Shown here in pieces: positions 25,287-36,032 of a DNA stretch of 64,000 bases; positions within the stretch are counted from its first letter, which is position 1, and each line of letters opens with the position of its first letter. The stretch lies in the NCBI GenBank assembly GCA_025201705.1, contig MU616566.1, positions 1 to 64,000 on the forward strand, given 5' to 3'. The notes beneath the pieces were generated by a model. That model worked only from the letters and a program-made list of their open reading frames with translations. It made no database searches and was not told the origin of the DNA. Both the position numbers and the translations under genes were made by a program. The stretch is from Dissophora ornata. Taxonomy: Eukaryota; Mortierellomycota; Mortierellomycetes; Mortierellales; Mortierellaceae.

Positions 25287-26440
25287 TCAGAGGATGATAC
25301 ATTCGCCTTGCTTCTCCTCGGGCACTTGATCAGTCGACTTTTCGATCTCGGCAATCATCAGCTCAAATGCACGCCCTGTCAACAACAACAAAAAAAAAAC
25401 CACAGTCAACAAAACGTCAGCGGTGAGCATTCATAAATTGATATAAAATTACAAAGAGGAAAACGCGCTTTTAATATTTGCGCATGCCATGGTTGGGATG
25501 TTATGTGTGTGTGTGTGTGTGTTTTGTGTATTCATTCACAGCGGTTGTTTTGTTTTTCCACACACACACACACACACTCTCTCTCTCTCTCTCTCTCTCT
25601 CGACTTTCGCTTACCAATATTAATATTCGTCTTTGCAGAGGTCTCACAAGAAAGACACTTCCACCTGGCAGCCAAGTCCTCGCCATCTTCTCTTGTGACC
25701 TGTCTTTGTCCTTGTAAGTCTGTCTTGTTGCCGACGATGACGATAGGAACCCAATCCGTGCCTGTGAAATTCAAGATCTTGTCCCGGATTACGCCAATCA
25801 TTTCAAAGCTCAGCTTGCTGGTCACGGAGTACACGAGTACATACCCGTGCACATCCAGTGCGTGTCTTCCGTTGAAGATCGAGAACTCATCCTGTACGGA
25901 TGACAAAAAAAAATAATAAAAAAAAGCAAACAAAACAAAATTAAAGAACGACAACACGTTTTGTTAGCAGAACGGCAAAACAGCGGATGGGAAGCAACGC
26001 ATGCAATGCATACTCAAGGTTATGTGAAAAAAAGAAAAACAGAAGATGGAAAATGGAAAGTGAAACTTTTTTCTGTTGGCGCGCATGCGGGATGGTAATA
26101 TGTCAATGTGCACAAAACAACGTGTGCATGGAATTCTCCAAACCCCATGTTCGGAGAAGAGAGCTTCTATTTACCTGCCCCGCGGTGTCGATAATCTCGA
26201 CCTCGTATTGTTGTCCATGGTAAGTCAGTGCCTTTGTGAAGGTACGTTCGATGGTGGGAAAATAAGAGTCCACAAACACATTTTCGACAAACTGGATCAC
26301 CATCGACGATTTGCCTAGCAGCATAAAAGGGGATAGGAGATGCGATTAGCATGACTTATTGACATCAATCTATGGGATGTCTCTGTGGTCCAAGCTGCGA
26401 GATCTGTCCGCATCTGTATGCATACTGTCTGCATGTGCTC

Positions 26441-26501
<61 letters not shown>

Positions 26502-27410
26502 CATGCACTGCAGGTTCTGAACAAAACAGGTGGCGCTCGTGGCAGCAGAGCCTTCAATCGACCTGACAAAGGGAAAAAGTGGTCCGAGCAGGATCAAGAA
26601 TCTACTGAGACACTCCTCCTGCTCGTTTTATCTCTGTGATAACGATAATCACACATCAACAAATAAGAACATCAATAGCACCAAGAGTGCTTTGCCCGTC
26701 GTATCAACTTCACAGACGGCCATGTGAAATAAAACAGAACAAAGGCAACCAAACAATGGATCGCCAAACAAGAGAAGTAAAGAAGCCAGCTGCTCTTTGC
26801 TGTCACTTTCGCTTTTTCTTTCTCTTTCTCTCTCACACACTCTCACATAGTCACACACTCTTTTACATTATTGTACCTCCTGACCGTAGTTTGGCTTCAA
26901 TTGTTCCCGATGGGTTAAAGCAATAAACGAAGCAGTGTTATAACAAAGTCTTACAGTGCATGGTGGGGTTGGGGTTCAGTTTGCGGATCAAGTTTTGAAC
27001 ACGATAAGGAAGCGAAGCGAGACACACACACACACGTACACGCAGAGATAAAGCCGAGGCCAAATGAGTATTAATAAACGCAATGGCAAGTCCATTTGCC
27101 TCTGGCTGATAAACCTCTCCTTCACCAACCATCATTGATCATTGTTCCCTTGTCGAAAAGCCTCAATCAACATGGTGCAGTACGCTCTTTCGTTTCTCGC
27201 TCTCGAGAAACGATTAGCCTTCCAAGCGTGTTGCACACATGCTAGGGTATTGTTCGATCATAAGGGCAGTGCCTTTTTTTTTGTTCTGTTAGGAATTCCT
27301 TTATTAGTAGAAGGAGAAAAGTGACCCGTACCAACAGCGCGTGCGCCAAGCAAGGCGATACGTCTCAGTTTAGGAGCCTTAACGGCCGTGTTTGCATTGG
27401 CAGTGCTCAT
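25287..27410 (-). CDS. RHB1: Rheb-type small GTPase with CIIL prenylation tail
   Basis: Minus-strand exons 27410-27332, 26314-26175, 25891-25615 and 25375-25287 give 194 aa. Rheb activates TORC1 on endomembranes. Marks: P-loop GARAVGKSS with Arg at the position of Ras Gly12 (diagnostic of Rheb), effector region DSYFPTIERTFTK, switch II DTAGQDEFSIF, specificity motifs NKTDL and ETSAK, and a C-terminal CIIL box. Leu at the last position favours geranylgeranylation, whereas described Rheb tails mostly end in Met or Ala. Intron 1 (1017 nt) carries a long GT/CA repeat and intron 3 carries GT, CA and CT repeats. The first exon includes a 14-residue Ala/Asn/Thr leader before the G-domain. Confidence 0.95.
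25505..25601. repeat. GT, CA and CT microsatellites in Rheb intron 3
   Basis: A (TG)9-like run (25505-25522) is followed by (CA)n (25559-25577) and (CT)n (25577-25601). The last lies only about 14 bp from the exon 3 donor. All are inside the intron between exons 3 and 4. Confidence 0.9.
26442..26497. repeat. (GT)n microsatellite in Rheb intron 1
   Basis: About 27 uninterrupted GT units, reading (CA)n on the gene strand. CA repeats in introns can bind hnRNP L-type proteins in animals; whether that applies here is unknown. Confidence 0.95.
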
Positions 27411-28174
27411 AACAGCAGTGTGGGCTTTTTTTCTTTTTCTTTTTCGCTCTCCTGGAGGATAACAGCGACTTTTCGAGGAGAAGGGGGGTGAGGCGGTGGA
27501 ATGGAGAGAGAATAGAGAGGTGTTGAAAGCAGGACGAATGAGGAAACGAATGAAGGTTGAAAAAAGAGGGGGGCGGTCAAAAATAAAAAAACGATAAAAA
27601 AGGGACGTCACGTCTATTGGTCGGCATTGGTTCGATCACACACACAAGGTACTCCGCACGCCTCACTCCAGTCCTCTCACGCCCCTGGCAGGCCCTCTAG
27701 GGACAAATAAGAGTGTGGTCTCTTTCACAACCTCGAGGTAATAGTCGGGCAGCGTCAATACCTTCAAATCCGGTGCTCCAAGCCCAACAACTCGATGGCA
27801 ATTTAGAGTTTTCTTGGATATTTCATTTTGTGCGCCTTATTGTTTCGCGTGGATGTCATTTCCGTCAACAGCCGTCTGCGCTGCTCTGAACACGCTATAA
27901 CATACTATAGTATGATATCAACTCATGACAATCCTCCATGAGCCATGCTTACCCAAATTAGAAAAAGAAAAAGATAACCAACAACAAAAAAAAAATGGGG
28001 TTTTGCAATTTTATATTCTTCTCCAAAAAAAAGTGTTTGGTCCTTTTAATAATATTTCGCTTTCTTTCCATCATTTCGTTTATTCGGTGGAATATTCTCA
28101 GTCCTACTGTGAGCGCGAGCGTGTGTGTGTGTGTGTGTGTGTGCAGTTTGTTGAGGCGCTGTATTGAAGTCCCA
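27411..28174. other. Rheb upstream / SmG downstream intergenic region
   Basis: Both genes lie on the minus strand. The part next to Rheb is A/G-rich on the plus strand, giving a CT-rich leader for Rheb (27440-27600). A (GT)n run lies at 28119-28142 in the presumed SmG 3' UTR. No gene seen. Confidence 0.5.
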
Positions 28175-28831
28175 TCAATTGCCGATCCGGTCTAATGCCT
28201 CCAGAACCACTACACTGTTTCCACGAAGAACCTATGTACCATTCCATTCGGAAATGAACAAGAGCATCCATAATATAACGATATTAGTATTAACAGCGAA
28301 TGAACTGCGGCATTTCCCATCTAGGCGGAATGGGACAGAACGTACCACCATGCCGATGCTAGTCTTCTCCGCGGGGTTTGTCTCCTCAACAGCCTCGTCG
28401 AGAACCAGGTTCATGAAAGGGTCGAATCCGCGGAGAACACCTGTGACTTTTCGGGCGCCATTCAACTGAACAAAGACGCGCTTGTCCATATATCTAAAGA
28501 GCACGTTGTGTAGGCGAAGAGCAGTTAGAGGTCGAAGGTTCTTCGCAGAGTGAGCCCCTTCCATATGTCCTGGCAATCCAGCCATCGACTCATCCGCAGT
28601 GGTCTCTTTCTTGTCTGCAGAAAGAGCATTCCAGCATGGATATATGTCTTCTGGTACCATCGCTGTCCTGAGCTAGTGTAGCCATCAGATCAGATCTCGT
28701 TTGTTTTCTTTTCTGTCTTGTCCTATCCAGCTAATCCTGCAATCTGATTCTCTTTCTTTCTTTCTTTCTACATGCTGATCCTGGAGAGACACATACTTCT
28801 TGAGTTCTGGCGTTGCTGCTTTGGACGACAT
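28175..28831 (-). CDS. SMX2: Small nuclear ribonucleoprotein SmG
   Basis: Minus-strand exons 28831-28797, 28493-28346 and 28231-28175 give 79 aa, the family size. SmG is one of seven Sm proteins forming the ring on U1, U2, U4 and U5 snRNAs. The Sm1 motif is MDKRVFVQLNGARKVTGVLRGFD with FMNLVLDEAVEE, and Sm2 is the short VLRGNSVVVLEALDRIG end in exon 3. The second intron falls just before RGNS. The N-terminal SSKAATPELKKY matches the conserved SmG start. No odd residues seen. Confidence 0.95.
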
Positions 28832-29056
28832 GGCTGGCTCTGTTTGATGGTTGTTGGGATGTGGTTTGGTAAATGGACAGGGCGTTTTTTTTTTTTTACC
28901 AATGAGCTCGCTCAGCATCTCCCGTGACGTAGAAGTGAAGTCGACTGGACTGCTTCTCTCAAACACGACAATACACTAGGCCTCTTCGCGCCTTTTCGTG
29001 CGTCCTTCTAGTCTTTCCAACCCTGAAAGCCAGAAACGCAGTGCGCATAATAGAAC
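28832..29056. promoter_or_regulatory. Short divergent promoter shared by SmG and TIM21
   Basis: Only 225 bp separate the two start codons, so both leaders and promoters must fit here. No TATA box was seen. A poly-T tract (28886-28899) is the main feature and could act as a nucleosome-excluding element. Confidence 0.6.
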
Positions 29057-30320
29057 ATGGGATTCATTCACCAGGCTAGTTTGCGCGCATGGGGCACCTC
29101 CCGCGCAATTACCTCAAGGAGTATTCTCTCTCGATGTATTCAACAGTCTCAGCAACCAACGCAGGTCGCTCTCAGGACTACGAGCTGGAAGCAATCCGTC
29201 AGGAACATGGCAACGGAGCAACCTAGAGGAAACAACACACAAAGACCTCTTGGTTCCGCGCTGGCTCAACACACGGAAAAGAAACAATGGAAGGATCTGA
29301 GCACACCAGAGAAAGGTTCGTTTTTTTCACAGAGCAGGAGAAGATAGGGAGAGAGAGAGAGAAAGAGCTACGACCCTCTTTTTTTTTTTGATCCCGCAAT
29401 TAATGATCGGATCAATCGAACAATTACGTGCCACTGGGGCTGGATATTCACTCGAGAAACACTTCCAACCTCTCTGTTGCTGTTGCCGCAACTTGAATGT
29501 CATATCCTTAGTCGTCACCGCGACAAAGGCCACCACCAACTATACAGTCGTTGCTGCAGGTGTCGTGCTTGTCGGTAAGAAAAAAATATATCACTACATG
29601 ATACAGATCAGAGAACATTGCAACGTCGCCAGGCTATGTTCTACACGATCCCTGAGATCTGAGGTCGTACTTTTCAAATATTCTCGCCTCTTTAGCTGCA
29701 ATTGGATATGCCATTGTCTCGGAGCTGTTCGGATCCAACAGCGACACCCACATCTTTGGCGATGCATTGGAAAAAGTCCGCAACAACGAAAAGCTCCAGG
29801 ACATCATTGGAGCACCCATGATGGGACACGGAGAGTCGTCTTCGAGCAAAAGACGCCGGAATCGTCGTATCCAGTACGTTTTTCACCTATTTTTTCAACT
29901 TCCCAATATAGAGTCATGCATATTTTTTTTCTGATCTAATTGTGATCACCACCTTAAAGCTAAATGCAAATAATTTTATTTATCCATAGCTCCCAAGTAG
30001 TCCTGGATACCGATGGTAAAGAGCATCTGCTGATGCGATTCTACATCGAAGGACCCGACAATGAAGGAACGGCGCACCTCGAAATGGTCAAGGATCAGCG
30101 CAATAACTGGGAATACAAGTACCTCTTTGTTGATATTCCGGGTAAACAGCAACATGTTCTGGCTGCCTTATTATAGATTAATGTCATCTTGATTGAGCCG
30201 TGCTAACTGTTCTATCTTCGCACCCAACTCTATGCTTACATAGGCGGTGTGAGACCAGCACAGCGCATCTTTGTCGAGTACAACAAGAATGCGGGACAGC
30301 CGGTGATCGAGGACAAGTAA
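29057..30320 (+). CDS. TIM21: TIM21, mitochondrial inner-membrane import subunit
   Basis: Exons 29057-29315, 29512-29574, 29696-29873, 29990-30141 and 30244-30320 give 242 aa. Tim21 couples the TIM23 translocase with the TOM complex and respiratory supercomplexes. The first about 60 residues are Arg/Ser/Gln-rich and lack acidic residues (MGFIHQASLRAWGTSRAIT), as in mitochondrial presequences. One transmembrane segment follows across exons 2-3 (YTVVAAGVVLVAAIGYAI). The intermembrane-space domain then shows SELFGSNSDTHIFGDALEKV, GAPMMGHGE, RRRNRRIHS, RFYIEGP, GTAHLEMVKD and YKYLFVDIPG, which are classic Tim21 signatures. It is complete, and all introns are GT-AG. Confidence 0.95.
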
Positions 30321-30479
30321 AGGACTCCAGGATGTTTTGTTTGCTTTATTCAAAATAAAAAAAAAAAAAACAAATGTGTAGATTTCGACAAAACTGTCAT
30401 GATGCATATGCGGGGTGATGTAGTTTCGATAAATGAAGGAATGGAGTATAATATAAGAAATGCCAGAGACACTAGCGAT

Positions 30480-32579
30480 CTAGCCAGGATAGGTAAAGCT
30501 GCCCGCGTGAGGCACTTCGGTACTAGAGTGCGATGCGTGGGGCTGGGGACGCTCCTCAGGCCCGTCACCCACATAAGGATCTAGCTGATCATGTTGCTGA
30601 TCCAAAGCATTGGCGCTCATCAAAGGCACCTGCTGCTGCTGATCCAAGGGTGCGTAGGAGTTGTACTGATGCTGCGGAGGATACTGGTAGTTCTGCCCGT
30701 CATAAGCTGTCGATTCACCGGCATGGGGCAGAGCCGAGAGGTCAATCTGCGACTCCATGGGCCCTTGGTTATGGCTTCCCAATGTCATTCCCGAGAGCCG
30801 AGCTGCTGCACTGGGGTGACTTGCAGAGGCAGCGGTGTTCATAGGCACGACGTTGCGCGCCGTGGCCGAAGGGAGGAAAGGCTTGTTAGTGCGTTTCCTA
30901 CTAAGCCCACCCGCTACCCTTGCAGAGACTGAACCTCTATTGTGCCTTCTCCAGAGTCGAACAGCGATCGATGCCGATATAACAATTATGAGAAAACCCG
31001 CGACGGAGAAACCAATGATAGCTGCCCCGTATTTCTGGAAGAAGGACTGGCTGATCGTGCCAAACTGGGATCCCCAAGTGGATGCTCCTGTATCATACAT
31101 CATCACAAACGCATTCAGTGCGGCGGTCGTATTGGACGTCTCAAATTCGAAGCCAGAAATGGACATGAGCGTGTTCTGGAAGTTGATCAGGGTATGGGAA
31201 GCGCGACCTTGTAGTGAACTTTGGCCGGCAGTCCAATGCCAAGTTTGGGTATCAAGGATCCACATATCGCTTGCGTATGTAGTTGTGGGAACTGTCTGTG
31301 TAGTGTTTCCTCCATGCATGTAGATATTGGTTCCAACTGTGGAATGTTGATTGGATGTGTATAGATGGTCAGTCTCAAGAGCATCTGTATAATCGTGTTC
31401 GCTCTCTTAGTTTGCATACTCACCAGCAAGAAGAGCATGGAGACGTCTAGGCAGAGGGAACGTTCCTCCGGAGACAGTCTATTTCACACATGCAAAGAGT
31501 AGCCCAAAGAGAGAATATGTTAGAAGATAGCCACAGGACTGACGAGCGCGACAGTACATGAGTGGAGATTAATTATTGGCCATACCAAGTTGCGAACACT
31601 CCACGTATTCGTGGTAGTTGTGTAAACCCAGCACCGATCCATCATGTACCATCCCGACGCCGAGTCCACGTCATCTCCTGTCAGTGGCGAGCCGGTTGTT
31701 TTTCCGCCTCCAAGCACCACAATCGTCCCACTAATATATACAGCTGCCCCTGCATCCACGAACGGCGCCAGAACAACTTGAGTTACCACAGTAGGTGTTG
31801 ATACAGTGGTGTTGGTTCCATTGACTGAGGCTGGGGGCGATGGGGTTGGCGGCTGGGTTGTAACCATAGTCGTGTTCTTTGTCTGGGCGATATTTGTGGG
31901 AAGATGGTCAGTGGGGAAGGACCAAAGTTGCATACCCAGCTGGTCATTGAACGCGTCATAGACAAACGTGTAGGCGGTGTGGTCCTGGGTGTCGACCACT
32001 TGCACAGGAACGGGCTCGTCGTCCTTCACGAGACGCGGCCCAAGAACGTCAACCGCTGTGGCGGTCTGTGTCCAGCTGTTGCTCTGCAGCTGGAATTCGA
32101 CGGATGCTGAGGTGCTAGTATAAGTATGGGAGCTGTTTTGGCCAGTGGCCAGCTGCTGCGGGCAAAGTGTCTGACCATAGAAGAGCAGGGATGTTCCATC
32201 AGTAGACCCTACAGCCCAAGAGTTTGTCCCGAGCACAGGCCCCGGTGTGTTTCCTGGCTGGATATTATTCCACGGTGCTGATCCGGCAACCCATCCGTTC
32301 GTCGGGTCAAGATGAAGGCTGTAGAGGTCAGAGTAGCAATTGCCCCCGGATCCTGAGCCTATGTGTTGTGTAAATGTGTCCAGTACAAAGGGTGTTAATA
32401 AGGGACTTTAAGCTATGCTGCTAATAGAGTGCGATTGGGGTTTGGCTCTTGCCTCCATAGAGATAGAGGTTGTCTCCGACGACGGTGATGGCTCGAGTCG
32501 CGCGCGCAGCGACGGTCTGAGGTTGGGCGCAGGCCACAGCGGCAAACAAGGACAGAGCAGATAGGACAAACAGCACCAT
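30480..32579 (-). CDS. Secretory Kelch/galactose-oxidase-type membrane protein
   Basis: Minus-strand exons 32579-32453, 32358-31586, 31478-31424 and 31336-30480 give 603 aa. It has a signal peptide (residues 1-18, MVLFVLSALSLFAAVACA). An extracellular region of Kelch-like blades follows (LYLYGGS..., VYISGTIVVLGGG..., IYMHGGN..., SDMWILDTQTWHW, each with GG and W spacing). One transmembrane helix lies at about 422-443 (AAIIGFSVAGFLIIVISASIAV), and a 160-residue cytosolic tail is rich in Gln, Ser, Pro and Tyr. This layout is common in Mortierella receptor-like Kelch proteins; ligand and role are unknown. A Thr/Pro/Asn-rich insert (TPSPPASVNGTNTT) interrupts the blades. Exon 1 ends in a GC donor (GAG|GCAAGA), the only junction that joins YLYGG to SGSGGNCY in frame. 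Confidence 0.85.
32359..32452 (-). other. GC-AG intron in Kelch membrane protein gene
   Basis: On the minus strand the donor is GAG|GCAAGA and the acceptor ACATAG. No GT donor nearby keeps the Kelch-blade sequence in frame. This is slightly weaker than the other two GC introns because blade sequence is less conserved. Confidence 0.7.
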
Positions 32580-33804
32580 GATGCACAACGTGTGTCGAGG
32601 AATGCTGTGCTTCCCTTAAACAACAAGAAAAATACGAGCGAAAATAAAAGAAACAAAAGAACGTGTTTCTAGGAAAGAAGTAGAGGGACGTAGTAGTGCC
32701 GAGGTGGAATCGGTGGAATGGGGAGGAATGGAGAGAAAGAAGAGGAGCGGATCAGAATGAGGAGCGAGAGGAAAAATAGGGAAGGGGAACCTGAAAAGGA
32801 GATGGATGTGCCGATGGCTTTTATCCGGTCCGCACCCCTCAGTCCTTTTTTTAGCGTATTCTTCCATCAACCACTCTGTTTCATCCAGTACATGCATAGA
32901 CATATTCATTTCTGCATCACTGAGCGATTGGTGCGCGTACCCCCGCCATGCGCATCTGGAAGTGGCAGTGCCAGCTAGGCCCCTTGCTTCACCGACAAAG
33001 GAAAGGGAGGGGGCTTCAATAGCCTTTCTGGCTGATCACAAGCGGGCGCAGTGCTGACTCTTGTTCTACTCCTTGTCGTCCTACTTCTCGTCGTCCACAA
33101 GGACATGCTTTTTTAAAATTAATCAAAATAAACAAACAAGCACAATCAAATCGTCACATCAAATCCGGATCTTCCTCTGCACCGTTGCTGTGCTTGCAAT
33201 TCCTGCAAAGAGGAAATGAATGCTCGCCGACACGAGACCTGTCAGACTTGATGCCTTCATATTACACTTATGAAGGTCAAACGTATTCCCTCCGTGCCAT
33301 GAATAGTCTATATGCAACTTGTTCTCATTATGCCAAGGCTTCAATGAATGACCCGCCTCCATTCTGCTGATATTTCTCGGGAGGCTTGCGACTAATGTAG
33401 ATGATGGTCAAATGAAGAAATAAAAATATGGTCATCTTCTCGACCGAACCTTTCTTTCTGGGATAGTAAAGAGGGGAATAACGCTTGGAATGTGTTGAGG
33501 ATATGGAGTAATCATTGTGGCGTACAAGTTGCATGTAAAATCCGGCACTCATTTGTTCCACAATCAGACAAAGTGATAAGATTCACCGCCGTCTCCTGTA
33601 CTTGTTTATACTTCGTTTTGGACGACAACAGTATCTACCGACGACACTCTGATCTTCAGGGCAGCGGCGTGGGGCAGTCTTCGCGACAGAAGATACCGTG
33701 TGAGGTGTATATCCCAAGGAGACCGCTCACCATCATTTGGGCTTTGGCAATGTTGAACGTGGAGAAACAAAGAAGCAAAATGTCAACGTATCAAAGTTTT
33801 AGTG
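32580..33804. other. Intergenic region between Kelch gene and transposon
   Basis: No gene supported. The short frames at 33159-33561 have no recognisable features. The part next to 32580 is the Kelch gene promoter and leader, C/T-rich on that gene's strand. Confidence 0.45.
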
Positions 33805-33904
33805 TCCACTTTTGACGTCAAAAAGGAAAGAAAGTGGAAATTATAAGGATTGGGGCAAATTGATTGGCTCAAATCAATTTCAATTGAAAATTCTATTGTA
33901 GCCT
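33805..33904 (+). repeat. Left terminal inverted repeat of pogo-type element
   Basis: Inverted copy of 35071-35159. Shared blocks include tccacttttgacgtcaaaaa at the tip and caaattgattggctcaaa internally. Confidence 0.9.
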
Positions 33905-34088
33905 TAACCTCTCTATTGGAAATCGCCGCACCTCCTTCATTAATGCTGCATGTTCACCAGCAGCATCTAGACCGAAACGCAAGTCCTCTACGGTCTCCAG
34001 ACTCACAACTTCCAGGCCGACCCCTTCAGTATACCGCCTTACGCCACCGAAGCAGATTAAATGGCGTTGGCTCCCCAACCTTTGGGAC

Positions 34089-35062
34089 ATGTCGCTAGAC
34101 ATTCCCTCTTTGCCCAGCAGCAAACTCTCAAGGATTGGTACAATTTTGTTGACGGGTATCAACTACCAAGTGCTACTTGGGAACCCAAGCCCACCACTTA
34201 TACCGCGCATGGAAAACTTCGAAGTAGCAAATCGTCTGACCACGAAAACTCTATCGAACCTCATCAAGAGGGAAGAGCGGATTGTGAAGATGCCTTCTGC
34301 GACCTTGGCTTTCCGAAACAACACTAGAGAGGTAGTCCGCCCGTTCTATCCTGTCGAGAAGCTTCTGGACGTCAAGACCAAGTATCTTCGCGGAAAGAAC
34401 GTGCCAGTTGACCAACGGTTGGTCCGTCTGTTGGCCAAACAAATCTACGGCCAGTTGGAATTGACTATGGGCCGCTTGATGTTTCCCAAGCCCAAGTTCG
34501 CGGGTTCTCGGATGAGACATTTCAAGAAAGCATGGGGATATCAACGTCATCAATCCAAGGAGAGGCTGCTTCGGTCGACTGGAATGCTATACGTACCCAG
34601 ATTCAGGACATCAAGGCAACCATCGGGACGTACGCGTTGGACGACGTTTATAACGCAGATGAGACTGGATCCTTTCTTCAGACCACACCGAATTGGATTG
34701 TGGACACTGAGAAAAAAGTGACCAAGTCCTTCTCTTCGCGGGTGTCAATTCTTTTCCGCACTAATGCCACTATCTTGTGTTTGTTGCTAGTTGCCTTTAT
34801 TAACGTTGTCTTGTGTCCTTTTAATGCACAAGAGCAGACAAAGCAAGACACTTTCGTTCGCAGCCAAATTCATGGTTTCTTGACTGTTGTTGCTGGTCTG
34901 ATGGGAAGTAATGAAAAGTTGAAGCGATACCGGCCTCAAGTAGAGCTGATTGGGGACTCAATGGTGAGCAGGACTTTCAAGGAAGTCGATCAAGCTTACA
35001 GCGATAAATACTTTGAGGAGCGCGAAAAGGTACAAGGAACAAAAAGCGAAGCTTGCCAATAG
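34089..35062 (+). pseudogene. Transposase relic, pogo/Tigger (DDE_1) superfamily, frameshifted
   Basis: Two overlapping frames make up one decayed transposase. Frame 1 (34089 to about 34530) has a basic region ending GSRMRHFKKAWG, like the end of a CENP-B-type helix-turn-helix domain. Frame 2 (34532-35062) continues with GEAASVDW and the hallmark DVYNADETGSF, the first catalytic Asp region of Tigger/CENP-B-type DDE_1 transposases, then SSRVSILFRTNATI. The frame changes near 34530-34560. After this the remaining catalytic residues cannot be found, and a Lys/Glu-rich tail follows. The original start is unclear because the frame is open upstream into a region with another short frame (34061-34327). 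Clearly non-functional. Confidence 0.8.
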
Positions 35063-35070
35063 AGAGGTTC

Positions 35071-35159
35071 AGGCTACAATAAATTTTTCAATTGAAATTG
35101 CTTTGAGCCAATCAATTTGCTCCAATCCCTATAAAATCCTTTTTGACGTCAAAAGTGGA
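35071..35159 (-). repeat. Right terminal inverted repeat of pogo-type element
   Basis: Reverse-complement partner of 33805-33904. It contains TGACGTCA at 35144-35151 inside a 14-bp palindrome. Confidence 0.9.
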
Positions 35160-36032
35160 TCTTGACTGTACGACTGAACAAGGACATTAATGAGACGGAT
35201 GAGCCACAACATATTCCTCCACTGCGACTGAAATAGCAGCGAAAACCTGGCCACCGTCATTGTATTCAAGCAAGCCACGATCGAAAAGCTGCCCCTCTGG
35301 CGAGGCTGCTCTTTTACGCCCACCAGAAGCACACTCTTGGCTTGACGCGGTATTGACGGATGACCCGCTATTGCTGCCTGTGCTGTCACTCGTTCTCTTT
35401 GACATCCAAGAGTAAGAGCCGTCCTTGTCCACGGGCTTTTCCTTTTGCTAGTTTAATCATCATATGACGAGGACTGTAGTCCACTGGCTTCGGTGTCTTG
35501 CACTTGGATAGAAACTCTGACTACCGGACACCATGCTCCTCGGTCTACTATCGAGGCCACTGAGCACATCTTCAGCCTCGGCTGCCTTCGTGGAGCTCTC
35601 TTCTACCGCACCATTGGACCCGGTCGCGGACAGGTGTTGGTATTGCAAAGGTGACGAGTGCGACGCGGGGGCGTGCAGCACTGGTCCAGAGATGACTCTC
35701 GGCCTTCTCAGTTTGCTGGAGGTCAATACCAACACCTCGCTCTATGATCTAATTCATGCGCTCACCATGGACGTGGTGCCGAGGCCCCATTCGTGGTATC
35801 CGCAAACCTTGAAACGACCATAAAATGAGTTTTCGACTTTTACAGATGTCTAGAAAAAAGTGTGCACGGTTGTTCTTAAGAACCGAGGCACTATTTCGAC
35901 TTTCGACTTCAGACTTTCCTTAAATTGTGGTCCGGTGTGTGGCGCTAGCTCTTCCCTCGCTCCATCTCTCATCCTTCACATCCCCACGCCCTTTCACATT
36001 CTAATCCATCCTCACTGTCATTCAGCTGCACC
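35160..36032. other. Gap with unresolved short frames
   Basis: Minus-strand frames at 35187-35432 (Ser/Gly/Thr-rich, then DRGLLEYNDGGQVFAAISVAVEEYV) and 35460-35735 look more protein-like than chance, but I could not join them into a gene or find a homologous family. A plus-strand frame (35533-35823) has a CWYCKGDECDAGAC cluster. These may be fragments of an older insertion into which, or beside which, the pogo-type element landed. Confidence 0.35.

Larger units (their letters stand above)
33805..35159 (+). mobile_element. Decayed pogo/Tigger-type DNA transposon with long TIRs
   Basis: About 1.36 kb bounded by imperfect terminal inverted repeats of 100 bp (33805-33904) and 89 bp (35071-35159). 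They match nearly base for base except an 11-bp insertion in the left copy. Each outer end carries the palindrome TTTTGACGTCAAAA, an exact CRE/ATF site. Inside is a broken transposase (see pseudogene). The size is below that of autonomous elements, and the DDE triad is incomplete. I could not define a target-site duplication with certainty; flanking TA dinucleotides exist but do not line up exactly with the TIR ends. Confidence 0.85.
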
